Shown: positions 1 to 5,919 of the stretch, piece after piece
How positions within the stretch are numbered: position 1 is the stretch's first letter
Layout: each line of letters begins with the position of its first letter
Source: Candidatus Omnitrophota bacterium
GTDB lineage: Bacteria; Hinthialibacterota; Hinthialibacteria; Hinthialibacterales; JAKPRU01
Length of the DNA stretch: 5,919 bases
Reading direction: 5' to 3'
Assembly: GCA_029557025.1 (NCBI GenBank)
Contig: JAKPRU010000692.1
Span: 1-5,919 of the forward strand
Notes under the pieces: generated by a model
Database searches by the model: none
Told to the model about the DNA's origin: nothing
What the model saw: the letters and a program-made list of their open reading frames with translations, nothing else
Position numbers and translations under genes: made by a program

Positions 1-159
<159 letters not shown>

Positions 160-170
160 AAGAAGGAATC

Positions 171-176
171 AGGAGG
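171..176 (+). promoter_or_regulatory. Ribosome binding site of pheT
   Basis: AGGAGG, a full match to the Shine-Dalgarno core, lies in the short pheS-pheT gap and ends 11 bases before the GTG at 188. It supports that GTG as the pheT start even though it is not an ATG. The spacing is slightly long but acceptable. Confidence 0.75.
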
Positions 177-187
177 AACAGGAACCC

Positions 188-2581
188 GTGTATTATTCGT
201 TGAATTGGCTTCGAGAATATGTCTCCATCCCGGAGCAGTCGCCCCGGGAAATCGCCCTGCGGTTGACCATGGCCACCTGTGAGGTGGAAGGTGTCGAGCA
301 GGTCCGGCGATGCGTGGAGAACGTGGTGGTGGCCCGCGTCCTGCGATCCGGTCCCATGCCGGACTCGGATCACCTGAGAATCGTTGAGGTCGATACGGGA
401 GCCAAAACCTTTCAAACCGTCTGCGGCGCTCCCAATATCCGAGAGGGAATGCTGTCCCTGTTTGCCCTCCCCGGCGCAAAAACCGCCAATGGAACCGTTC
501 TCCAAACAACCACAATGGCCGGTGAGAAAAGCGAGGGAATGCTGGTTTCTCCGGCTGAGATTGGTCTTGGCGAATACGACGATTTCATCTTCGATTTGGG
601 CGGGGATGCCCAGCCCGGCGATCCTTTGGAAAAATACTGCCTACCGCTGGACTGGCTGATCGAGGTAGACAACAAGTCACTAACCCACCGGCCCGATCTC
701 TGGGGACATTATGGCCTGGCGCGGGAGTTAGCCGCTATTTACAGCGTCACCCTGAAACCGTTGGATCTGGTCGATACCAATCGCTTCAGCGGCTTGCCTG
801 CCTTGGATGTAAAAGTGCTTGACACACAGCGTTGCCCGCGCTATTGCGCTATCGGGATCGAGAACCTGCCTCCCGTTCCGGCTCCGTTATCCATTCAGAT
901 TGTTCTTCTGCAGATTGGAATGCGACCGATCAACCTGGCGGTCGATCTGACAAACTTTGTCATGGCCGAACTGGCCCAGCCGCTTCATGCGTTCGATTGG
1001 GACACCGTCAAGAATGTGCGGATCGACACGATGAAAGAAGCGGGGCCGTTCGTTACCCTGGACAACGTTGCCCGACCGATGATCCCCGGAGATCTGATGA
1101 TCCTGGACGGAACGAAACCGATCGCGATTGCCGGGGTGATGGGTGGCGCGGAAACAGAAATCACCCCACAAACATTCCGTGTCTTTCTGGAAAGCGCGAA
1201 TTTTGATCCAAGCACGATCCGGAGAACCTCGCTTCGCCTGGGGCTTCGCACCGATGCCGCCCAGCGATTCGGACGCGGACAGCCTCATCACAACGCAAAA
1301 GTGGGGGTTCAGCGATTCCTGGCTCTTCTCCGGGCCGCTTTCCCGAAAGCCGAAGTAGTCTCCTGTCTGTTCGACTCGGCACCGGAACTGGACAGCAAAG
1401 ACCGCACGATTCGTCTCAAGTCCGGCAGTGTGGACCGTCTGATCGGTCGCCCGCTGCCGCCCGGACGCGCGGAAGAGATTCTGCGGTCCCTGGGATTTGG
1501 TGTGGAAAAATCGGGCGAGGATATTCTGGTAACCGTGCCTCTTTACCGCAGCGAGCGGGACATCTCCATCCCGGCGGATATTGTCGAAGAGGTCGCGCGG
1601 ATTTTCGGATTCGATAATATCGAACCGGCCATGCCCATGATCCAAATGGAGAAGGGGACATTCAACGAAAAGCGGCGAATGGAACGCCGTCTCTGCATTA
1701 TGCTGAGCCAGACTTTCGGAATGTCGGAAATCTATACCTACGGATGGTTCGATAACGATTGGCTTGCAGAACTGGGCTACACACCCACCAACGGCCTGAC
1801 CCTCAAGAATCCGTGTACCGATAATAACACCTGTATGCGGACACACCTTCTGCCGAACCTGCTGCGCGCGGTGCGGCAGAACCTGCGGCATACGGATCAT
1901 GTAGACATTTTTGAAATCGGGAAAAAGTACATTGCGCAAGGAGATTCCCGCATCGAGACCCCGATGCTCGCCGGTGTATTGTGTGCCCGGAAATCGGTGC
2001 GCTCCGCCCAAGCCTGCTTTACCCGCGCCAAGGGGATTGTGGAGGCTATCCTGGAAACGGCGCGCGTTGAGCCGCCCCGCTGGAAAGCCTTCCAATCCGA
2101 TGAGTCGATTCCCTGGTTCGATGAGCCGACCAGCTTGTCGATTCAGGTCGGCGACAGAATCGTCGGCTCTGTCGGTATTCCCAGTGCGGATGTGTTATCA
2201 TGTTTTCCGCGCGGGATGGTACTGGCCTGTTTTGAAATCGACTTGCAGGCGATTCTCGATCTGCCGAAAGTGGAAACCGTGTTCCAGGAACCGCCACGGT
2301 TTCCGATCAGCGAAAAAGATTACTCGATTCTTCTCCCGAAAGAGCGGCCGTTCGGAGAATTAGAGGATATTTTAAACCGATTCTCCCATCCGATGATTCT
2401 TCGTCGAGATTATGTATGCGCCTATGAAGGAACCGGTGAAATGGCGGATGTGCGCAGCTACACGTTCCGATTCTCGCTATACAAATCCGATGGAACATTA
2501 ACGGGCGAGGAAATCGCCGCTTTCAACGACCGGTTTCTAGCATTTCTGTCGGAAAACGATTTGCGGATTCGCGAGGCGTAA
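188..2581 (+). CDS. pheT: Phenylalanyl-tRNA synthetase beta subunit
   Basis: The product is the 797-residue beta subunit of bacterial PheRS, a normal length. With the alpha subunit it charges tRNA-Phe; the beta subunit binds tRNA and, in this family, hydrolyses mischarged Tyr-tRNA-Phe. The GTG start is supported by the AGGAGG upstream and by the N-terminus MYYSLNWLREYVSI, which matches the usual family start. Domains in order are: an N-terminal piece; a B1 EMAP/OB-fold tRNA-binding domain at about 42-150 (VVVARVL, VCGAPNIREG); the HRPDLWGHYGLARELAA block at 168-184; the B3/B4 editing domain at about 210-375 (QPLHAFD at 264-270, AIAGVMGGAETEI at 313-325, ESANFDPSTIRRTSLR at 335-350); B5 at about 405-480 (DIVEEVARIFGFDNI at 464-478); the B6/B7 catalytic-like core at about 490-695; and a C-terminal FDX-ACB anticodon-binding domain at about 703-795 (RFPISEKDYSI, then TLTGEEI). 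All domains are present and intact. It is probably co-transcribed with pheS. Confidence 0.97.
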   Translation: MYYSLNWLREYVSIPEQSPREIALRLTMATCEVEGVEQVRRCVENVVVARVLRSGPMPDSDHLRIVEVDTGAKTFQTVCGAPNIREGMLSLFALPGAKTANGTVLQTTTMAGEKSEGMLVSPAEIGLGEYDDFIFDLGGDAQPGDPLEKYCLPLDWLIEVDNKSLTHRPDLWGHYGLARELAAIYSVTLKPLDLVDTNRFSGLPALDVKVLDTQRCPRYCAIGIENLPPVPAPLSIQIVLLQIGMRPINLAVDLTNFVMAELAQPLHAFDWDTVKNVRIDTMKEAGPFVTLDNVARPMIPGDLMILDGTKPIAIAGVMGGAETEITPQTFRVFLESANFDPSTIRRTSLRLGLRTDAAQRFGRGQPHHNAKVGVQRFLALLRAAFPKAEVVSCLFDSAPELDSKDRTIRLKSGSVDRLIGRPLPPGRAEEILRSLGFGVEKSGEDILVTVPLYRSERDISIPADIVEEVARIFGFDNIEPAMPMIQMEKGTFNEKRRMERRLCIMLSQTFGMSEIYTYGWFDNDWLAELGYTPTNGLTLKNPCTDNNTCMRTHLLPNLLRAVRQNLRHTDHVDIFEIGKKYIAQGDSRIETPMLAGVLCARKSVRSAQACFTRAKGIVEAILETARVEPPRWKAFQSDESIPWFDEPTSLSIQVGDRIVGSVGIPSADVLSCFPRGMVLACFEIDLQAILDLPKVETVFQEPPRFPISEKDYSILLPKERPFGELEDILNRFSHPMILRRDYVCAYEGTGEMADVRSYTFRFSLYKSDGTLTGEEIAAFNDRFLAFLSENDLRIREA

Positions 2582-2590
2582 GGGCGCATG

Positions 2591-2643
2591 GTGTCCCCGC
2601 ACATCGGCGGAAGACACAGGGGGGTGAACAGCCTCACGTTTTT
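2591..2643 (+). terminator. Possible weak terminator hairpins after pheT
   Basis: Ten bases after the pheT stop, GTGTC (2591-2595) and GACAC (2613-2617) can pair. Inside them CCGC (2597-2600) can pair with GCGG (2607-2610) around a six-base loop. This stem has no T run after it. Next, GTGA (2624-2627) and TCAC (2634-2637) form a short stem followed almost at once by a run of five T (2639-2643), the layout of an intrinsic terminator but with only four pairs. The position fits the end of the pheST transcript. Short stems like these also arise by chance, so this is a weak call. Confidence 0.3.
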
Positions 2644-2843
2644 ATCGTCCCCAATCCTCGAGTGTAAATTCAATATCTTTAAGACATCCTGACGGATTCC
2701 CGGGCAGGCGATTTGCTCCTTCTCCACCGGCACGGCGCGACCGATTTCCAGGCGTCAACGACCCGCACGCCTTGACCCCCTCGATGTTGCTCAGGATACT
2801 GCTGTTTTCAGGCTTCTTGCCGGCGGTTCTTTTGCCGCGCCTT

Positions 2844-2847
2844 GGAG
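2844..2847 (+). promoter_or_regulatory. Ribosome binding site of the ABC ATPase gene
   Basis: GGAG followed by TGA lies five bases before the ATG at 2853. It favours that ATG over the upstream in-frame TTG at 2772 and GTG at 2847, since the GTG overlaps the site itself. Confidence 0.6.
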
Positions 2848-2852
2848 TGAAG

Positions 2853-3908
2853 ATGAACGAACCAGAAAAGACAAGCAGATTCCTCCTGGATGTCCGGGAT
2901 TTGCACACGTATTTCTATACCAGCGATGGGGTCTGCCGAGCGGTGGATGGAGTCACATTCGGCGTCCGGCGTGGCGAGACCCTGGGATTGGTAGGGGAAT
3001 CGGGCTGCGGGAAAAGTGTCACCGCACTTTCCATTCTGCGTCTGATACCGTCTCCACCCGGGCGGATTGTGAACGGACAAATTTTCTTTCGGGGGAATGA
3101 TCTTCTCACTCTTTCCGAACGCGAGATGCGCAAAATTCGCGGAAATGCCATCTCCCTGATTTTTCAGGAACCGATGACCGCTCTCAATCCGGTGTTCACT
3201 GTGGGAGACCAGATCGCCGAGGTGTTTCGGATACACCGAAAAATGAGCTGCCATGAGGCGTTTGAGGCGGCGGTCGAGATGATGGAAAAGGTGCGCATCC
3301 CAGAACCTCGCCGGCGGGCGAATGAATATCCGCACCAACTGTCGGGCGGAATGCGCCAGCGGGTGATGATCGCCATGGCGCTTGCGTGCAGTCCCGACCT
3401 GCTGATTGCCGATGAACCGACCACAGCCCTCGATGTTACTGTGCAGGCGCAGATTCTGGCCCTGATGGAGGACCTCAAGAAACGAATGGATGCGGGGATC
3501 ATCCTGATCACGCACGACTTGGGAGTGATTGCCGAGGTTGCCGATCGGGTGGCGGTAATGTACGCGGGGAAGATTGTTGAGGAAGCACCGGTGCATCCGA
3601 TCTTTGCCGACCCTCTGCACCCATACACGCGCGGATTGCTCCGCTCTATTCCACGGCTGGATGCGCAACCCGGGGAACCGTTGCATGTAATCGAGGGAGC
3701 GGTTCCCAGCCCGTTGCGCTACCCACCCGGTTGCCGTTTTCATCCGCGCTGCGAACTGCGCATGGAGTGCTGTTCGCAAATCGAGCCGGAACTGCGGACC
3801 CTTGAAGATGGGCGGCAGGTGCGCTGCCTGCTGTACGAACCGCAGAGGGTGGCAGCCGCCGCTCCCGGTGAAGAGAATCCTGCGGCCGGGGTTTCCATCC
3901 GCGGTTGA
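2853..3908 (+). CDS. Oligopeptide/dipeptide ABC importer ATP-binding subunit (OppD/DppD family)
   Basis: A 351-residue cytoplasmic ATPase that would power a peptide- or nickel-type ABC importer. Residues are counted from the ATG at 2853, chosen for its GGAG site and the family-like start [21 protein letters not shown]. Visible motifs are Walker A GESGCGKS (48-55), Q-loop FQEP (104-107), signature LSGGMRQR (163-170), Walker B LLIADEPT (183-190), the D-loop in TALD, and the H-loop His in ITHD (221). All are intact, so it should hydrolyse ATP. The C-terminus carries the family's oligopeptide-transporter extension: [12 protein letters not shown], then GCRFHPRC, then later Cys residues. Cys 294, 300, 306 or 307, and 325 match the spacing of the cluster that holds a [4Fe-4S] centre in some studied OppD/DppD proteins. 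About 25 residues rich in Ala and Pro follow. No permease, binding protein or OppF-type partner lies beside it here. The substrate (oligopeptide, dipeptide, nickel or other) cannot be told from this subunit. Confidence 0.93.
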   Translation: MNEPEKTSRFLLDVRDLHTYFYTSDGVCRAVDGVTFGVRRGETLGLVGESGCGKSVTALSILRLIPSPPGRIVNGQIFFRGNDLLTLSEREMRKIRGNAISLIFQEPMTALNPVFTVGDQIAEVFRIHRKMSCHEAFEAAVEMMEKVRIPEPRRRANEYPHQLSGGMRQRVMIAMALACSPDLLIADEPTTALDVTVQAQILALMEDLKKRMDAGIILITHDLGVIAEVADRVAVMYAGKIVEEAPVHPIFADPLHPYTRGLLRSIPRLDAQPGEPLHVIEGAVPSPLRYPPGCRFHPRCELRMECCSQIEPELRTLEDGRQVRCLLYEPQRVAAAAPGEENPAAGVSIRG

Positions 3909-3934
3909 CTCTTGGGCTTGTATTTCGCGGGAGC

Positions 3935-3961
3935 CGGTGTCAAAATTATTTACAAACACCG
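3935..3961. promoter_or_regulatory. Inverted repeat upstream of the cyclase gene, possible operator
   Basis: CGGTGT (3935-3940) and ACACCG (3956-3961) are perfect inverted copies flanking a 15-base AT-rich stretch. The half-site centres are 21 bp apart, about two helical turns, as expected for a dimeric regulator. It lies in the 90-base gap between the ABC gene and the cyclase, where a promoter could sit. No T run follows, so it does not look like a terminator. A six-base dyad in a gap of this size is not rare by chance, so this is tentative. Confidence 0.22.
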
Positions 3962-3998
3962 AAAGATCGTTTATTCCCGCGAATGAGGCGCGGTCATC

Positions 3999-5360
3999 AT
4001 GTTGGACGAACGAAATCTCTCCATCCACAAGAAAAAACAACCGGTCTTGGACGAGCGGAATCTGAGAAAACCCGGCGAGAAACAACCTGAGGACCCGATG
4101 ACCGCGAAACTGTATGCGGCATTGGAGGCCGGAAGGCGGTCCGAGAAGATCTATCGTGAAAAATTCGTCCGCAAGTGGGCGAATATGTTCATTGATGTTT
4201 CCGAGTCATCCAAGGAATTGTGGCTGATTGATGAAGAAACTCCTGTGCTGGTTCTGCGGGAATTCCAGCAGGTCGTTCGGCCTGTTTTGCAGCGGCATAA
4301 TGCGACCTATATCTCCAACTCGGAAGGGCCACAGGTTGTAGTGTGTTTCGAAAAACCGGAAGAGGCCGCAGAGGCCGCGTTGGAGGTTCAGCACATCCTG
4401 ATGGCGTGGGACCCACCCCACGAAGGCGCCAAACATCTCATTCCGTCCATCGGAATCCATTTGGGCGATGTGGTTTATGATCGGGGGGAGCTGCAACAAT
4501 CCAACGCCTGCAATCTCGCCAAACGGGTTCAGACAGAGGCCAAACCGGGACAGGTCTTCCTGTCCAAACCAATCTACAATGCCCTGTGCAAAAACGAACG
4601 ATATCCCATCCGGTTTGCTCGAACTACGCAGGTGAAAAACATCCCGGTTCCTCAGGATCTGTATTTGTTCAACTGGGCGGACGTGATCGTCGAGGTGGAG
4701 CATGAAGCGCCATCCGGTGGGACAGTGGAGGGATACCGGGAACGACACGCTATCTTCTATATCGATGTCAGCGAGTCCAGTAAGAAGTTCTGGACGCTCG
4801 GCGACCGCATGGGGAACGAACTGATTAAGGATTATCGCAATATCGTCGAGCCGGTTCTGCAAAAACATGGTGCGACCTACCTGGAATCCGGAGAGGGCGA
4901 TCAGGTAATGGCTTGTTTCCCCGGAAAACAGCCGTATCGTGCCGTTGATGCCGCTATTGAGATACAGGCGCTTCTGTTTCGCCGAAACAGCGTCCTGGAT
5001 GCGAAGAAGCATGTCCGGGCCGCAATCGGTGTTCACATCGGTGATGTGGTTCGCCGGCGCAAAGAAATTGTGCAAACAGTGGAATTGGGCATTGGAAAAG
5101 GTGTTCAAGGGGTCGCGCAAGCGGATGACATTTACCTCTCGAAAGCCTTATATGAGATTCTCGAAGAAGAGGATCGGTATGACATGCGGTTTGTGGATAC
5201 CTTCAAGATGAAAGGGGTTGAAGAACCCCAAGATGTTTACAAGGTGATTTGGCACCGAACGGAACGGCAACTGCGGGAAAATGCCGACCGGCGGAAAATC
5301 GAGCGCGGGCTGATGCGTCTGACAAAGATGGGGGAGGAGACAAAACAAGATCCTGCTTAA
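3999..5360 (+). CDS. Soluble protein with two tandem, complementary class III nucleotide cyclase domains
   Basis: The 453-residue product has no signal peptide or membrane segment. After a charged N-terminus (1-58) come two class III adenylate/guanylate cyclase homology domains, about 59-225 and 249-416, then a charged, probably helical tail. They are diverged copies: FIDVSESSK / YIDVSESSK, RPVLQRHNATY / EPVLQKHGATY, IGIHLGDVV / IGVHIGDVV, FLSKPIY / YLSKALY, and VPQDLY / EPQDVY. Class III sites form between two domains, one giving two metal Asp residues and the other an Asn/Arg pair. Domain 1 has Asp66, Pro111 (normally Asp), Asn172 and Arg176. Domain 2 has Asp256, Asp301, Gly364 (normally Asn) and Gly368 (normally Arg). 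Pairing within the chain would thus make one complete and one dead site. The usual purine-selecting Lys is replaced by Asn107 and Ser297, so cAMP, cGMP or no product are all possible. The ATG at 3999 has only a weak GAGG upstream. An alternative ATG at 4098 (420 residues) has GAGGA five bases or fewer away, but a translated-looking repeat lies between the two, so I keep 3999. Confidence 0.87.
   Translation: MLDERNLSIHKKKQPVLDERNLRKPGEKQPEDPMTAKLYAALEAGRRSEKIYREKFVRKWANMFIDVSESSKELWLIDEETPVLVLREFQQVVRPVLQRHNATYISNSEGPQVVVCFEKPEEAAEAALEVQHILMAWDPPHEGAKHLIPSIGIHLGDVVYDRGELQQSNACNLAKRVQTEAKPGQVFLSKPIYNALCKNERYPIRFARTTQVKNIPVPQDLYLFNWADVIVEVEHEAPSGGTVEGYRERHAIFYIDVSESSKKFWTLGDRMGNELIKDYRNIVEPVLQKHGATYLESGEGDQVMACFPGKQPYRAVDAAIEIQALLFRRNSVLDAKKHVRAAIGVHIGDVVRRRKEIVQTVELGIGKGVQGVAQADDIYLSKALYEILEEEDRYDMRFVDTFKMKGVEEPQDVYKVIWHRTERQLRENADRRKIERGLMRLTKMGEETKQDPA
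4002..4091 (+). repeat. Two-copy 45-bp in-frame direct repeat at the N-terminus of the cyclase gene
   Basis: Copy 1 is 4002-4046 and copy 2 is 4047-4091. The first 17 bases of each unit (4002-4018 and 4047-4063) match except for two A-to-G differences. An AAACAACC block recurs at the same 45-base offset (4035-4042 and 4080-4087). The encoded 15-residue units both begin LDERNL and both carry KQP near the end. The two differences in the 17-base block fall at third codon positions (GAA/GAG for Glu, CGA/CGG for Arg). That is what selection on protein sequence would leave, and it supports translation from the ATG at 3999. The middle of the unit has diverged in protein sequence. Function unknown. 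Confidence 0.7.
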
Positions 5361-5919
5361 CGGCCCCGGAATGTCGCTCGAAGGTAATCCATCCCCGCGT
5401 GAATCCAGTATTTCGCTTCTGATCCGCTACGTAATTTTCCCAACCGACTCAAAAGGTATCGTGGCGTGAGATAATAGGACCGAAGCACTCTATCCCGCGC
5501 GCGCACCAGCTCCTCCGGGGAAAAATGAAATGTCCGCCAGACCGGGGTGTTTGTGAACATCGCGAAATGTTCCCAATGTTCCTCGGCGGGGTAGCAATCG
5601 GCCTGTTGCAGGAGATTGCGCAATTCCGTTCCCGGATACGGAACCGCCACGGAGCAGAACAGGATGTCCGGTCGGATCTCGCGGATTAAATCCTGTGTCT
5701 GACGCAGATCCTCCTCCGTCTCATCGGGATGACTCCCGATCATGAATGTTGCTTCCAGCAGCTCGATCCCGACCTCATGTGCCCATGCGAACGCCCGCAC
5801 AACCTGGTCCCGCGAGATTCCTTTCCCATTCAGTGCAAGAATGCGCGGACTGCCGGATTCCACCCCAAACGAGATTTTTCGACAGCCGGATCGCGCCATT
5901 TCCTCCAGCATTTCGCGGC
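5357..5919 (-). CDS. Radical SAM protein, C-terminal part (likely B12-binding type; cut by right window edge)
   Basis: The frame stays open to the right edge of the window. A Met codon at 5909-5911 is internal by family comparison, so the real start is outside. The visible part (about 187 residues) is the second half of a radical SAM TIM barrel plus a C-terminal tail. It contains GCRKISFGVESGS, the SAM-binding strand typical of the family; FMIGSHPDETEEDL, which resembles the usual MIGxPGET block; PDILFCSVAVPYPGTEL; and a tail with HFSPEEL and SYYLTPRYLLSRL. These last blocks are typical of radical SAM proteins with an N-terminal cobalamin-binding domain, such as methyltransferases and BchE-like enzymes. 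The CxxxCxxC motif that would hold the [4Fe-4S] cluster, and any B12 domain, must lie beyond base 5919. The substrate cannot be told. It is convergent with the cyclase gene, with stop codons overlapping. Confidence 0.88.
   Translation of the reverse strand, partial: REMLEEMARSGCRKISFGVESGSPRILALNGKGISRDQVVRAFAWAHEVGIELLEATFMIGSHPDETEEDLRQTQDLIREIRPDILFCSVAVPYPGTELRNLLQQADCYPAEEHWEHFAMFTNTPVWRTFHFSPEELVRARDRVLRSYYLTPRYLLSRLGKLRSGSEAKYWIHAGMDYLRATFRGR

Larger units (their letters stand above)
2582..2852 (+). other. Non-coding gap between pheT and the ABC ATPase gene
   Basis: I see no recognisable gene in these 271 bases on either strand. The first 60 bases hold two possible hairpins (listed separately). 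About 2661-2685 is AT-rich and could hold a promoter, but no convincing -35/-10 pair stands out. An open frame joined to the ABC gene runs back to a TTG at 2772. It would add 27 mostly hydrophobic residues with no family counterpart, so I treat it as non-coding. The gap suggests that the ABC gene is transcribed separately from pheST. Confidence 0.5.

Noticed and set aside
887..2095. Long open frame of about 400 codons on the minus strand inside pheT.
   Set aside because: It lies wholly within a well-conserved gene, its translation resembles no protein family I know, and such shadow frames are common opposite GC-rich genes.
2772..2852. In-frame upstream extension of the ABC ATPase from a TTG at 2772, adding a hydrophobic N-terminus.
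   Set aside because: OppD/DppD ATPases start near the residues encoded at 2853. That ATG has a GGAG at good spacing, and a hydrophobic leader makes no sense for a cytoplasmic ATPase.
3905..3910. TTGACT at the end of the ABC gene, resembling a -35 box.
   Set aside because: No acceptable -10 hexamer occurs 16-18 bases downstream (the region is GC-rich there), so a promoter call is not supported.
2808..4085. Long minus-strand open frame of about 425 codons opposite the ABC ATPase.
   Set aside because: It is the complement of an intact ABC gene with all motifs, and its translation has no recognisable domain.
4098..4100. Alternative cyclase start at the ATG at 4098, with GAGGA at 4089-4093.
   Set aside because: Not excluded, but the repeat upstream of it differs only at wobble positions in its conserved block, which suggests that the region is translated from 3999.
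4206..5120. Minus-strand open frame of about 300 codons opposite the cyclase.
   Set aside because: The plus strand encodes clear cyclase motifs with conserved internal duplication; the minus frame shows no recognisable motif.
5909..5911. Met codon as the start of the minus-strand radical SAM gene.
   Set aside because: The frame stays open to the window edge and the first visible residues correspond to the middle of the radical SAM barrel, so this Met is internal.

Overview
The window is ordinary-looking bacterial chromosome with moderately high GC and dense coding. The bacterial-type pheS-pheT pair and the Shine-Dalgarno sequences fix the domain. Nothing in the window fixes the phylum. A multi-domain class III nucleotide cyclase beside a radical SAM protein of the type often fused to a B12-binding domain would suit a free-living, metabolically versatile lineage, but that is inference. 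I see no tRNA, rRNA, CRISPR array, insertion sequence or phage gene.

Layout: (1) 1-159 is the 3' end of pheS, followed after 28 bases by a complete pheT (188-2581); together they encode phenylalanyl-tRNA synthetase. (2) 2582-2852 is a 271-base non-coding gap with weak hairpins that may end the pheST transcript. (3) 2853-3908 encodes a complete ATPase subunit of an oligopeptide/dipeptide-type ABC importer (OppD/DppD family), with no permease, binding protein or partner ATPase beside it in this window. (4) 3999-5360 encodes a soluble protein with two tandem class III adenylate/guanylate cyclase homology domains. (5) 5357-5919, on the minus strand, is the C-terminal part of a radical SAM protein that runs off the right edge; it converges on the cyclase gene and the two stop codons overlap in a TTAA palindrome.

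The most interesting item is the tandem cyclase. The two domains have lost opposite halves of the class III active site. Domain 1 keeps the transition-state Asn/Arg pair but has Pro in place of the second metal-binding Asp. Domain 2 keeps both metal Asp residues but has Gly in place of both Asn and Arg. If they pair within the chain, they would form one complete composite site and one dead site. This is the logic of mammalian transmembrane adenylyl cyclases, but with the domain order reversed and no membrane segments. The usual purine-specifying Lys is also absent, so the product cannot be assigned. Apart from pheS-pheT, the genes show no obvious functional link to each other.
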